From Prevotella sp. (GTDB taxonomy: Bacteria; Bacteroidota; Bacteroidia; Bacteroidales; Bacteroidaceae), in NCBI GenBank assembly GCA_017477435.1, contig JAFUVV010000049.1, positions 1 to 34,376 of the forward strand: a stretch of DNA of 34,376 bases, read 5' to 3'. Below the pieces are notes generated by a model. That model was given only the letters and a program-made list of their open reading frames with translations, made no database searches and was not told the DNA's origin. The first letter of the stretch is position 1. Every line of letters begins with the position of its first letter. Of this stretch, positions 1-8,934 are shown one piece after another. The translations under genes were made by a program, and so were the position numbers.

Positions 1-117
1 CAACGGATAGATTCCGTCCACTATACTCTGTCTTTCAGTAACGGAGTTGGTGAGTCAAAGATATACTATTCTGATTCACAAAAATGGGAGGATTTTCCAC
101 GAACTATAGGTAAATAA
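1..117 (+). CDS. C-terminal end of an unknown protein (partial)
   Basis: An open frame runs from the first base to a TAA at 115-117, giving 38 residues that end DFPRTIGK. The start lies outside the window. The peptide is polar and rich in Ser, Tyr and Asp, with no recognisable motif, so no function is proposed. The DNA is AT-rich like the next 480 bases and unlike the rest of the window. It could be a short out-of-context frame, but it is open across the whole available length and is followed by another plus-strand gene 65 bp later. Confidence 0.4.
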   Translation, partial: QRIDSVHYTLSFSNGVGESKIYYSDSQKWEDFPRTIGK

Positions 118-182
118 AGATAGTGGATAAATTCAGATGAAATCATAATTTTCAAATTATTTGGAATGTAACATAGAAGAAC

Positions 183-594
183 ATGAAGATTAAAACATTA
201 TTTAAGATAATTTTTTGCGCAGGATTAATTTTAACTGTTGTTTTGTATCTATGCCATTTATATGGTAACCATATAGAAAGAACACAGGAACCTATTGTTG
301 ATTATATATAATGGATATAAGGAAAAAATAAACTATAAGAGATCAAATACAATTCTTATAACCTATAAATCAAAACAATATACATTACATACGGGAGACC
401 GAATCTTGGACAAAATAAAATCTGGAGATTTCCCTAAATTATACTATTCTTCAGAAACTGATTATCTTTTTTTTGAAGGAGATTACCTACCTGTGGGTTA
501 TGCCAAAGCTGCTTTGTTGTTCACCATTATCTTTACAATTATTGGTACTCTAATATGGAGAAAAGAACTTAATAATGATATTCGCACAATGTAA
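183..594 (+). pseudogene. Small two-helix membrane protein broken by a frameshift in a TA repeat
   Basis: An ATG at 183 opens a frame for 42 residues with one strong hydrophobic helix (about residues 7-27), then hits TAA at 309-311. A second frame continues directly to 594 and holds a polar domain with several Tyr and Lys, followed by a second helix (ALLFTIIFTIIGTLIW) and a short charged tail. The break falls exactly on (TA)4 at 302-309. Adding one TA unit would read Asp-Tyr-Ile-Tyr-Asn-Gly-Tyr-Lys and join both halves into one protein of about 137 residues. The rejoined protein would have an N-terminal helix, an outside or periplasmic domain of about 80 residues and a C-terminal helix. I do not recognise the family. 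The break may be real decay, slippage-based switching or an assembly error. Confidence 0.55.
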
Positions 595-702
595 AAAAAG
601 TCAAGAGCAACATGACGACATCCATTTATGTCATGGGCGACCGTAGTACCGAGGTGAGCCATCCTGCGAGCGGAGTCATCTGCTTTACATACGAAGGCGT
701 GA

Positions 703-822
703 GCAACGTGCCAGCGTGGTCAACGGTGCATCAGTGCTGCAGGTTCTGTGGTAACCAGTAATGTCGCTCCACGGACTTTAGTGGCTGGTAATCCCGCAAA
801 ATTCAAAAAAGAAATCATATAA
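703..822 (+). pseudogene. C-terminal remnant of a hexapeptide-repeat acyltransferase
   Basis: The frame that ends in TAA at 820-822 reads ISAAGSVVTSNVAPRTLVAG and then NPAKFKKEII. This is the standard end of left-handed beta-helix acetyltransferases (maltose, chloramphenicol or serine acetyltransferase type), where the last coil is followed by V-A-G-N-P-A-K. A TGA at 700-702 closes the frame upstream. The 5' sequence (595-702) shows no hexapeptide repeats in any frame, so the catalytic histidine and most of the beta helix are missing. It is a decayed relic, consistent with the broken gene just upstream. The substrate cannot be told from the tail. Confidence 0.6.
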
Positions 823-1180
823 ATTCCAATTTATCGGGCTGCTATCATATAACAGCGGCTTATCTTGACATCCCTTGTTGGAACTTCTGTATTCGCCCAT
901 CGTATCTGCCATCGGCAATGTCGTGGACTTCATGATCGGCGATGGTCGAAGGAAAAGAGGATTCCCCTAATCCACCGGGGGACTTCCTACGAAAAAGGTG
1001 GTAAAAGGAATTGTTGCAAAACAGTAGGGACGGGCTTTATGCCCGTCAGCTAATCGCGACATATATATTATAATGAGCTAGCTGATGGGCAAATAATTAG
1101 TGTAAAATGTAAAGTCTTGATTGTCGGCAGATGGTCGGTGATGGTCGGAGAGAGCTCTCTTTCCACTGGGGCAAGGCTCC
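823..1180. other. Intergenic region with a hairpin and a larger inverted repeat
   Basis: No convincing gene is visible. A plus-strand frame of 62 codons at 865-1053 starts with TTG, is rich in Arg, Cys and His and looks like chance. The stretch holds the hairpin at 1029-1047, the longer inverted repeat ending at 1090, and near its right end loose CGACCATC-type repeats (about 1125-1150) just downstream of the stop of the GH115 gene. Confidence 0.5.
1029..1090. repeat. Nested inverted repeats (7-5-7 hairpin plus 12-bp arms)
   Basis: GACGGGC, 5 nt, GCCCGTC forms a perfect 7-bp hairpin at 1029-1047. Its right arm overlaps GCCCGTCAGCTA (1041-1052), which pairs with TAGCTGATGGGC (1079-1090) with one mismatch across 26 nt. 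The two foldings exclude each other. The small hairpin has the same 7-5-7 geometry and nearly the same sequence as one at 19919-19937. It could serve as a terminator for neighbouring transcripts, although no clear T run follows, or it may be a dispersed palindrome. Confidence 0.5.
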
Positions 1181-4100
1181 TTATTTCTTCATTTCGTTTA
1201 TTATCACCTGTATGTCGGCGGTGCTTATTTTGCCGTCGCGGTTAAGGTCGAGAGACATATCCCAATCGGCTTGCGACTTTTTCATCTCGTTGATGATCAT
1301 CTGTATATCAGCTGTCGATACTTTTCCGTCGCCATTCAGGTCGTAATTGTCTGAGATTTTGTTTATGCGGAAGTAGTCCACCTTGAACCATCCGTTTTTC
1401 TGCTCTGGGTGCATGGTGCCGTCGCCCCGTCGTCCATCGGCGCGTATGCCAAGGCGCAGGTTCTCGCCACGCGCCACGTCGACATAGACGAACATATCCT
1501 GCAGGATGAAGTTGCCGTTCATTCCTCCTATGTATCCGGCGAATGTATTCTCCTCGCCCGATGTGAGGTTGTTGGGATAGTCTTCCTCCATGCCGTAGTA
1601 TTGCACGTTTCGGTTGGCGAAGAGTCGCGTGGTGGCCAGATAATCTTCTTCCACCCACAGCTTGCACTGCACGAGGTATCGTCCGGCACTAATCTTCTCG
1701 GCAGGGATTTCCTGATACAACTCAAAGCCTTCAGGGAAGTGGCCGCCCTGCGGGAGGAACCAGCATACGTTTGTCTGATGGGGGTTAGATGCGTCTTTGT
1801 TTATTCCATACGACTGTCCGGGGAACGTACCTACGATATTCCAGCCGTATGGTGTATACCGGCGTGTGGTGCCATCAGTGTTCTCTACGATGTTGCCGTT
1901 ATCGTTCCATAGTTCAAAGTCGTAGTTAGTGAGCAGTTCCTCAGTCAGCGTGAGGTCGTCGTCGGGATTTGGCTGTGGCATATCGCTCACTCGTTCGATG
2001 CGGAAGTAGTCCACCTTGAACCATCCGGCATTGTCGGTGGCTGTTGTACCGTCGTTCTTTTTGTTGCCCGTCTTTATGCCGAACTCCAGGTTCTCCCCTT
2101 CTGCTATCGTCACATAGACCTGCATATCGCGAAGCACAATATTGCCCGTCTCGCCGCCGGCATAACCGGCATAGGTATTTATCTCGCCAGGTATGAGAAG
2201 ATTGGTATAGTCCGACTCATAGCCGTAGTATTGCACGTTGTTGTTAGCATAAAGTCGGCACGATGTCTTCTTGCTGTTCTCCACCCAGAGCATGCATCTT
2301 ATCCTGTAGACACCGGGCTCAATCTTGTCAGAAGGTATGGTCTGATAAAGTTTGAACAACGAAGGCATCGGGACACTGTTTATCCAGCACACGTTGTTGC
2401 CATGATAGTTGGTTGCATCCTGATTCACACCGTAGCTGTCGAGTCCGTTGCTGCCTTTCTTCAGTTCACCTTCCGAACTCCACCCCGCGGGAATACCTCG
2501 GCCAATATTGCCCACGGCATTAAGCTCTCCGTCGTGGTTGTATTCGAAGTCGTAGTTCTCGATGAGCTGCTCGGTCAGAGTGAGATCCTCCTCCACGGGA
2601 AGACTGACATAGATATCGCTTACTACAACACCCGGATCGAGAACGGACACCTTCAGTTTTACTGTCTTTTCTTCCGTGGAAGTATAGTCTATCGTTGCAT
2701 CGTTGAATCCTTGCAGCACTGTCTGGTTCCATTTGCCTTCCATGGCAGTGGTCTTCAGGGAGATAGTCTTCGCACTGCCTCCGTCGACACTGAGTGCAAC
2801 GCGGAGATCGTAGGTAGTGTTGACAGGGAACGTCGGCAGACACCTGACGGAAACAGTATTCTTACCTGCTTTCACTGGGATGTCGTATTCCAGATATGGT
2901 GCTCGCGACACTGCATATTTCTTCATATCGAGCGGCCAAACGGTAACTCCGCGGTCGCTTACTCCCAGTCCCTCGAGCGTCACAAACGACCCGTTCATGC
3001 TCGTATAGTCTGTTGCCGGGATAATGGTGTACTCCGCCTCGGGATCCATCTCCATCTTAACACTGTTGATGCTTGTAGCAGTAGCTGTCTCGGGCATTCC
3101 GAAATGTGCAAGATTTCGAGGTTTATGACTCATCATGCCATTCCATTTTCCTCCAGCAATACCCGTGTTATACTGTGCAGTAAGGTCGGTGATGTTCCTG
3201 TAAGCCCGCCGTGCTTCGGCAGCATAGGCTAGCGCTTTGTCTCGCTCACCGGCAGATGCGAGCTTCATGCTCTCTGCTGCACGGAAAGTCTTTATATTCA
3301 TGTTGGCAGCACCCTTCACTGGATACTCTATCAACTGGAAGAAAGCGTCCTGCAACTCCGCCGGCACGGCACCCTTCACCGCATCTACCTTGGCCATCAG
3401 TGCTTCATAGTCGGCAATACGTGCATCCTTCTCGGCATCGGTAAATTCGACAGCAAACACATGTTCTGGCTTACCAGCCGCGGCAAGGCGATAGTACTCA
3501 CGCTTAATCTCTGCAATCCTTTCGGCGATCTCAGGACCAAATGTCTTCTCCGCCCAATAGCGACTATATCCGAAAGCATTCTCCGGAGTCCATCTGTCTA
3601 CATCCCATGCCAGGTCCATGCAGAATTCGAGCTCTGCCTCAGCCGGTTTTATGTCGCCGACATTAATCACCCACAATGTCTGCACCCCCTGCTGATAGGC
3701 TCTTGAAAGTTCGTAGCTGATGAGCGACGGCGAGTGCGAACAGAGCCACAGATAGTCGTAAGGCGTGCCCCAATAGGAGAGGTGATAGTAGATGCCGTTA
3801 CCTCCCGATCGGGCCTGCTCGCTTGCCACAGGCAACTGACGTATGTAGCCATGGTTGTCGTCAACCCAGCAGAGGGTGATATCGTCGGGCACCTGCAGCC
3901 CGGCGTTGTAGGCATCGAGCACTTCCTTGTAAGGGATGAACAGCTGCGGCACCTTTGTTGCGTCGTCCATATACTTATCGAGCAGCGAACGCTGGAACCC
4001 GATTATCTCGGTCAGGCCGTTCACCTTATCCTGCGTCGATGGATATCCCGAAATGCCCCAGTCGTGCACACCACGCATACCGACGGTGTACATGGCATCG

Positions 4101-5053
4101 TAGCCTACGCTCTCAGCAACGCGTTCCTCCCAATACTGCTGTATTTTTGTCTTGTTAGTAACGTAGTTCCAGTCGTCGTTGGTTCCATTCCAAGGAGCGC
4201 GCCTCCATTCCCACTCATTGTCTCTGAGCATCTGCTCACAATGGCTCGACCCGAGCATGATATCGTATTTCTTAGCAACGGGCAGATTGTCTTTGTTGTC
4301 CCAAAACGCCCTCGAACAGGCATGCATTGCCGGCCACAGGGTGTTAGCACGCAGACGGAGAAGGAGTTCCATCACCTTGGCATAGGTATTCGGACCTATG
4401 TTATTGTATTGTTTATCAATCCCCTTTGCAGCCCATGGCTGAAGAGCGAAGTCTTCGTCGTTGATGAATATGCCACGATACTTCACCGATGGTTCCTTTG
4501 AGATAGTCTTTTCTCCACAAGCATAGAGCTCTTGCTTTTTCATCGGTGCCACATCAGCCCACCATATCCACGGCGACACTCCCATCTGCCGTGAGAGTTC
4601 GAATAGCCCGTATGCCGTGCCACGCGGTGTAGAACCGAATACGACGAGTGCCTTCCCGATATTATCTGCAGGGTTATCCACTATTTGCAGACCGTAGGTT
4701 TCCCATTTCCCCGCAACAGCATCAGCATCAATTTTACCATCCGCAGCAAGATTGTCGACAAGTTCCGAACTTCCTAAGGTGCCAGCAATAACAGCCACAC
4801 CGACAGAAACGGTCGAAGTCGACACCTGCGGTTTCACTCCTGTCACAGCTTCGATGTCGTTGGCCACACACTGAGCAACCGTACCGACCACTTCGGCATC
4901 GCCTTCAGAGACAAGGATAGGAATTGCAGCGCCATCTGCTACTATAGCAATGCTGCCTTCGGAAGAATCATCACTTATAGAGATTTCGCTTTGTGCCTGC
5001 AAACCAACTGGCATCAGGACAACATACAATAATGAAATGAAAAACTTATTCAT
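1181..5053 (-). CDS. GH115 family xylan alpha-glucuronidase with C-terminal dockerin-like domain
   Basis: A secreted enzyme of 1290 residues. GH115 enzymes remove (4-O-methyl-)glucuronic acid side chains from xylan. A Sec signal peptide ends near LQAQ (residue 21). The N-terminal domain contains GSTPRGTAYGLFELSRQMG (about 140-158). The catalytic barrel begins with KYRGIFINDED (191-201) and carries RLRANTLWPAMH, TVGMRGVHDWG, PYKEVLDAY and CWVDDNHGYIRQLP, all typical of the family. After the GH115 C-terminal part come two similar modules of about 200 residues (starting near 822 and 1031). Each begins with DLTLTE and N-Y-D-F-E and ends with GWFKVDYFRI; they are probably carbohydrate-binding. The last 55 residues form two calcium-loop repeats (DLNGDGKVSTADIQ and DLNRDGKISTADIQ), a dockerin-like duplex. 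No type IX sorting domain follows. It starts 45 bp after the ABC exporter pair, with no obvious promoter between, so it may be the last gene of that transcript. Confidence 0.9.
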   Translation of the reverse strand: MNKFFISLLYVVLMPVGLQAQSEISISDDSSEGSIAIVADGAAIPILVSEGDAEVVGTVAQCVANDIEAVTGVKPQVSTSTVSVGVAVIAGTLGSSELVDNLAADGKIDADAVAGKWETYGLQIVDNPADNIGKALVVFGSTPRGTAYGLFELSRQMGVSPWIWWADVAPMKKQELYACGEKTISKEPSVKYRGIFINDEDFALQPWAAKGIDKQYNNIGPNTYAKVMELLLRLRANTLWPAMHACSRAFWDNKDNLPVAKKYDIMLGSSHCEQMLRDNEWEWRRAPWNGTNDDWNYVTNKTKIQQYWEERVAESVGYDAMYTVGMRGVHDWGISGYPSTQDKVNGLTEIIGFQRSLLDKYMDDATKVPQLFIPYKEVLDAYNAGLQVPDDITLCWVDDNHGYIRQLPVASEQARSGGNGIYYHLSYWGTPYDYLWLCSHSPSLISYELSRAYQQGVQTLWVINVGDIKPAEAELEFCMDLAWDVDRWTPENAFGYSRYWAEKTFGPEIAERIAEIKREYYRLAAAGKPEHVFAVEFTDAEKDARIADYEALMAKVDAVKGAVPAELQDAFFQLIEYPVKGAANMNIKTFRAAESMKLASAGERDKALAYAAEARRAYRNITDLTAQYNTGIAGGKWNGMMSHKPRNLAHFGMPETATATSINSVKMEMDPEAEYTIIPATDYTSMNGSFVTLEGLGVSDRGVTVWPLDMKKYAVSRAPYLEYDIPVKAGKNTVSVRCLPTFPVNTTYDLRVALSVDGGSAKTISLKTTAMEGKWNQTVLQGFNDATIDYTSTEEKTVKLKVSVLDPGVVVSDIYVSLPVEEDLTLTEQLIENYDFEYNHDGELNAVGNIGRGIPAGWSSEGELKKGSNGLDSYGVNQDATNYHGNNVCWINSVPMPSLFKLYQTIPSDKIEPGVYRIRCMLWVENSKKTSCRLYANNNVQYYGYESDYTNLLIPGEINTYAGYAGGETGNIVLRDMQVYVTIAEGENLEFGIKTGNKKNDGTTATDNAGWFKVDYFRIERVSDMPQPNPDDDLTLTEELLTNYDFELWNDNGNIVENTDGTTRRYTPYGWNIVGTFPGQSYGINKDASNPHQTNVCWFLPQGGHFPEGFELYQEIPAEKISAGRYLVQCKLWVEEDYLATTRLFANRNVQYYGMEEDYPNNLTSGEENTFAGYIGGMNGNFILQDMFVYVDVARGENLRLGIRADGRRGDGTMHPEQKNGWFKVDYFRINKISDNYDLNGDGKVSTADIQMIINEMKKSQADWDMSLDLNRDGKISTADIQVIINEMKK

Positions 5054-5098
5054 GACTTCGTGGTTTATAGAGATAATCTTTTTAACTTACCAAATGAA

Positions 5099-6970
5099 TT
5101 ATGCGATGGCGTTGCCAGTGAAGAGTTCATAATATTTCCCTTGCAGGGCGAGTAGTTCTTCGTGGGTTCCGTGTTCGATGATACGACCATGTTCGAGTAC
5201 GATGATCTGGTCGGCGTTTCTCACGGTGGATAGGCGGTGTGCGATGACGAACGTTGTGCGTCCTCGCATCAGCGTATCCATACCATGCCCGACTATCTGT
5301 TCTGTGCGTGTATCGATGCTCGACGTTGCCTCGTCGAGGATTAGCACGGGCGGATCGGCAATGGCTGCACGGGCGATGGCGAGCAACTGACGTTCACCCT
5401 GACTGAGATTACCGCCATCACCACTTATTACGGTCAGGTAGCCATTCGAGAGTCGACGGATGAAACTGTCGGCCCCAACGAGCTTAGCGGCTTCAATACA
5501 TTCCTGATCAGTGGCATCGAGTCGGCCGTAGCGTATGTTGTCGATCACGGTGCCGGTGAAGAGATGAGTGTCCTGAAGTACCATGCCGAGCGAGTGGCGC
5601 AGGTCATCCTTACGGATGTCTTTCACGTCGATGCCGTCGTAGAGTATCTGTCCTTCCTGTATGTCGTAGAAACGGTTGATAAGGTTTGTGATGGTTGTTT
5701 TTCCTGCCCCTGTGCCTCCCACGAAGGCGATCTTCTGCCGCGGATGTGTGGCAATGTCTATATCGAAGAGCACTTGTTTGTCGGGAACATAGCCGAAGTC
5801 GACATTGGTGAAATCGACATCGCCCTCCACTCTGTGCCGCTCTCCGTCGGGCATTCTCCAGTACCATTCATCGTCTTCGTCGTCGGCCTTTTCCAGTACC
5901 ACTCTCCCCTCGTCGGTCTCTTCCTCGGCGTCCAGCAGCGAGAACACTCGCTCGGCACCGACCGAGGCATTGATAACGCTGTTTATCTGCTGACTGATAT
6001 GCGACACGGGCTGGGTGAAATTCTTGTTGAGCGTGAGGAAAGCGACGAGCGTACCAAGGCTCAGATCTACCCTGCCCGATAGTGCAAGCGTGGCACCGAC
6101 GACAGCGATGAGCACATAACCGAGGTTGCCGAGGTTGCCGTTGATGGGCATCACGATATTGGCTATCTTGTTGGCATTGTTGACACTCGAGCGCAGGGTT
6201 TCGTCGATCTGCTCAAATTCTCGGGTGGCTTCGTCTTCATGGCAGAACACTTTCACTTCCTTCTGCCCAGTCATCATCTCTTCAATAAAACCATTCACAC
6301 GGGCGAGGCTCTCCTGCTGTGTTCGGAAGTGGCGACGGGAGATGCGGCCGAGCTTGGTGGTGGTGACCATCATGACGATGGCGAGGAAGATTGACACGAG
6401 AGTGAGCGGGATGCTCAGCACTATCATGCTTGCGAAGGTGACGGATATGGTTATTATCGACGAGAACACCCCTGGCAGGCTCTGGCTGAGCACCTGACGC
6501 AGGGTATCGACGTCGTTGGTGTAGGTCGACATGATTTCGCCGTGGGAGTGGGTATCGAAGTAGCTTATCGGCAAGCGTTCCATGTGGGAGAACAGGTCTT
6601 TTCGCAGGCGGAGCATCGTGCCCTGACTGACCGAGATCATGATGCGGTTGTAGGTATACGACGCTATGACTCCGAGCATGAGCACGGCACCGAGCTTGAA
6701 CAGGGCCTGCGCAAGCGAGCGATACTCGGGGTCGTCCATGCGTGTGAGCGGCACTATGTAGTCGTCGATAAGTGTTCGGGTGAAGAGTGTCGACGAGAGT
6801 GTTGCCACAGAGGTGATGATGATGCACACCATCACCGTCAGGCACGAGAATTTATAGTTACGGAGGACGAATCGTGTGAGTCGTCCGAGCGTTGCTCGCT
6901 TGTCGACATGGGAGGTATCGACTACTTCAGTGCGATTACCGCGGCGTCCGAAGGGCATCTGTGGAGGCAT
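5099..6970 (-). CDS. ABC exporter half-transporter, catalytically competent partner
   Basis: A 623-residue fusion of a six-helix type IV ABC exporter membrane domain (about 35-335) and an ATPase domain. Walker A is GGTGAGKT (418-425), the signature is LSQGE (522-526, not the usual LSGGQ), Walker B is VLILDE with the catalytic Glu at 547, and the switch His is in FVIAHRLST (578). A charged insert EKADDEDDEWYW (360-371) lies just before the ATPase core. The gene follows its partner by 43 bp on the same strand. In heterodimeric exporters (TM287/288, BmrCD, LmrCD), one subunit keeps the catalytic Glu and the other supplies a canonical signature; this protein fits the Glu-keeping role. The likely role is export of drugs, lipids or peptides across the inner membrane; the substrate is unknown. 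Confidence 0.9.
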   Translation of the reverse strand: MPPQMPFGRRGNRTEVVDTSHVDKRATLGRLTRFVLRNYKFSCLTVMVCIIITSVATLSSTLFTRTLIDDYIVPLTRMDDPEYRSLAQALFKLGAVLMLGVIASYTYNRIMISVSQGTMLRLRKDLFSHMERLPISYFDTHSHGEIMSTYTNDVDTLRQVLSQSLPGVFSSIITISVTFASMIVLSIPLTLVSIFLAIVMMVTTTKLGRISRRHFRTQQESLARVNGFIEEMMTGQKEVKVFCHEDEATREFEQIDETLRSSVNNANKIANIVMPINGNLGNLGYVLIAVVGATLALSGRVDLSLGTLVAFLTLNKNFTQPVSHISQQINSVINASVGAERVFSLLDAEEETDEGRVVLEKADDEDDEWYWRMPDGERHRVEGDVDFTNVDFGYVPDKQVLFDIDIATHPRQKIAFVGGTGAGKTTITNLINRFYDIQEGQILYDGIDVKDIRKDDLRHSLGMVLQDTHLFTGTVIDNIRYGRLDATDQECIEAAKLVGADSFIRRLSNGYLTVISGDGGNLSQGERQLLAIARAAIADPPVLILDEATSSIDTRTEQIVGHGMDTLMRGRTTFVIAHRLSTVRNADQIIVLEHGRIIEHGTHEELLALQGKYYELFTGNAIA

Positions 6971-6984
6971 ATTTTAAGGTGGAA

Positions 6985-7012
6985 GTTGAGAGTTGAAAGT
7001 TGAAAGTTGAAA
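6985..7012. repeat. Four tandem heptamers GTTGAAA between the ABC genes
   Basis: GTTGAGA followed by three GTTGAAA copies fills the 43-bp gap between two co-directional genes. A similar heptamer tract, (CAATTAT)n, is at 20014-20034. Tracts like this often sit at gene ends in Bacteroidales. Copy number could alter spacing or stability of the messenger, but nothing here proves a function. Confidence 0.6.
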
Positions 7013-7013
7013 A

Positions 7014-8759
7014 CTAATCGGCTGGTTTGTCGAAGTCGCCGGTGTTGTCGGTCTGTATGTTGTAAATCTCGCGGTAGACATTGTTGGTCTTCAGGAGATT
7101 GTCGTGAGTGTCGAATCCCGTCATCTTTCCGTTGTCCATGACGAGTATTCGGTCGCAGTCTTTCACGCTCGAAATTCTTTGAGCGATGATTATCTTCGTG
7201 GTCCCTGGCAGTTGTTCGCGGAAGGCTCGCTGTATCTTTGCGTCGGTCGATGTGTCGCAGGCGCTGGTTGAGTCGTCGAGGATGAGAATCTTCGGTCGTT
7301 TGAGCAGTGCGCGCGCTATGCACAGTCGCTGCCGCTGTCCGCCTGAGAAGTTGGCACCGCCCTGCTCTACTCGCGCGTTCAGTCCGTAGTCGAGAGGACG
7401 CAGGAACTCGTCGGCCTGTGCCATCTGGCAGGCATGCCAGCAATCGTCCTCGGTGGCTTCAGGGTTGCCCCAACGGAGGTTTTCGAGTACCGTACCGGAG
7501 AAAAGGATGTTCTTCTGCAGCACGACTGAGACGGCATTGCGCAGGGTGGTCAGATCATACCGTCGCACATCTTCGCCACCGACGAACACCGAGCCTTTGG
7601 AGACATCGTAGAGACGGTTTATCAGCGTGACGAGCGACGATTTTCCGCTACCTGTTCCTCCGATGACGCCAATGGTCTCACCGGAACGAATCTTGAAGTT
7701 CAGGTTGTTAATGGCATACTCGCCACTGCCGCCTTTGTATGCAAACATTACATGGTTGAACGCCACCGATGCGTCTTTCAGTTCCATGATGGGGTGCTTG
7801 GGATTCACGATGTCGGGTTTCTCGTTGATTATCTCGGCCACGCGCTTTCCGCTGGCAGCGCTCTGGGTGAGCATGACGAAGATCATCGACAGCATCATCA
7901 GCGCCGAAAGTATCGACATGACGTAGGTGAAGAGCGAGGTGAGCTCGCCGGTCGTCAGGGTGCTGTCGACAATGAAATGGGACCCGAACCATGAAAGAGA
8001 AATGATACATCCGTAGACCACCATGTTCATCACGGGATTGTTGAGGGCTATGAGGCTTTCGGCTTTCACGAAGAGTCGATACAGCCCCTCTGCGGCATGG
8101 GAGAATTTCTTGTTCTCGTGGTCTTCACGCACGAACGCCTTCACCACGCGTATGGCCGACACATTTTCCTGCACGCTGGTGTTCAAGGCGTCGTATTGTT
8201 CGAATACTTTCGCAAACATCTTCGCCACGCGGGTGATGATGTAGCTCAGTGCGGAGGCGAGTATTACGAGTGCCACAAGGAAGATGATACTCATCCTGGG
8301 ATTTATCACCAGACACATGATGACGGAGAGTACCAGCCGGAACGGCGCCCTGACAGTGATGCGGAGTATCTGCTGATAAGCATTTTGCAGGTTTGAGACG
8401 TCGGTGGTCATTCGTGTGACGAGTCCCGAGGTGGAGTACTTGTCGATATCGCTGAAAGCAAACTGCTGGATGTTGCGGTACATGGCGCGCCGCAGGTTAC
8501 TTGCAAAGCCCGAAGAGGCATAGGCCGATAAACGGCCAGCCAGTATTCCGAAGGCGAGGCTAAGCATGGCCATGCCAATCATGATGACTCCATAGAGATA
8601 TACATTATGCATATTGCCGGCGTTGATGCCGCGGTCGATAAGCATGGCTGTGGCGTAGGGGATGAGCACATCCATGACCACCTCCAACGAAATGAACACG
8701 GGGGTGAGCAGCGAAGCGGTCTTGTAACGACCAACCTGATTCAAGAGTGTCTTTAACAT
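7014..8759 (-). CDS. ABC exporter half-transporter, degenerate-site partner
   Basis: A 581-residue membrane-ATPase fusion. The membrane domain spans about 15-310. Walker A is GGTGSGKS (367-374) and the signature FSGGQ (471-475) is canonical. Walker B is ILILDD, so Asp496 stands at the catalytic Glu position, and the H-loop reads IIIAQRIS, with Gln527 in place of His. Both changes mark a degenerate nucleotide site. Its intact signature motif would complete the active site with the Glu and His of the downstream partner. It is the promoter-proximal gene of the pair: a TAnnTTTG-like -7 element lies at 8785-8792. The pair resembles MdlA/MdlB and BmrCD arrangements. Substrate unknown. Confidence 0.9.
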   Translation of the reverse strand: MLKTLLNQVGRYKTASLLTPVFISLEVVMDVLIPYATAMLIDRGINAGNMHNVYLYGVIMIGMAMLSLAFGILAGRLSAYASSGFASNLRRAMYRNIQQFAFSDIDKYSTSGLVTRMTTDVSNLQNAYQQILRITVRAPFRLVLSVIMCLVINPRMSIIFLVALVILASALSYIITRVAKMFAKVFEQYDALNTSVQENVSAIRVVKAFVREDHENKKFSHAAEGLYRLFVKAESLIALNNPVMNMVVYGCIISLSWFGSHFIVDSTLTTGELTSLFTYVMSILSALMMLSMIFVMLTQSAASGKRVAEIINEKPDIVNPKHPIMELKDASVAFNHVMFAYKGGSGEYAINNLNFKIRSGETIGVIGGTGSGKSSLVTLINRLYDVSKGSVFVGGEDVRRYDLTTLRNAVSVVLQKNILFSGTVLENLRWGNPEATEDDCWHACQMAQADEFLRPLDYGLNARVEQGGANFSGGQRQRLCIARALLKRPKILILDDSTSACDTSTDAKIQRAFREQLPGTTKIIIAQRISSVKDCDRILVMDNGKMTGFDTHDNLLKTNNVYREIYNIQTDNTGDFDKPAD

Positions 8760-8784
8760 CTGACGATAGTTTAGTTTGGACTTC

Positions 8785-8792
8785 CAAAGGTA
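8785..8792 (-). promoter_or_regulatory. Putative -7 element for the ABC exporter genes
   Basis: Read on the minus strand this is TACCTTTG, a full match to the Bacteroidetes -7 consensus TAnnTTTG, 26 bp before the ATG at 8759. No good TTTG lies 19-21 bp further upstream, so the assignment is tentative. Confidence 0.45.
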
Positions 8793-8873
8793 AGCATTTT
8801 CCAGCTAATACGCCATCTTTTACTTCGTAAAAAAGGAAAAAAGGAGTAAAAAGAAGAAAATGTTCATGATTTA

Positions 8874-8904
8874 TTTGTGAAGAATGGTTTATTTAATATC
8901 TTTG
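8874..8904 (+). promoter_or_regulatory. Bacteroidetes primary promoter for the lipoprotein gene
   Basis: TTTG at 8874-8877, a spacer of exactly 19 bp and TATCTTTG at 8897-8904 match the consensus TTTG/N19/TAnnTTTG fully. Transcription should start near 8911, leaving a short leader before the ATG at 8935. This promoter is also what selects that ATG: the longer in-frame start at 8884 would lie upstream of the transcript. Confidence 0.75.
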
Positions 8905-8934
8905 CGCCTGAATATCAAACAAAAAATAGTACAA

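Noticed and set aside
724-822. Frameshift inside the acyltransferase remnant
   Set aside because: On rechecking, the frame from 724 to the stop is continuous and fits the family; the upstream part is simply missing.
2231-3232. Plus-strand frame of 333 codons opposite the GH115 gene
   Set aside because: It is antisense to conserved coding sequence; the composition (His, Val and Cys rich) is typical of shadow frames.
4900-5053. Type IX C-terminal sorting signal expected on the large secreted enzyme
   Set aside because: The protein end (1181-1350 on the minus strand) is clearly a dockerin-like calcium-loop pair, and the N-terminal end here holds only a Sec signal peptide.
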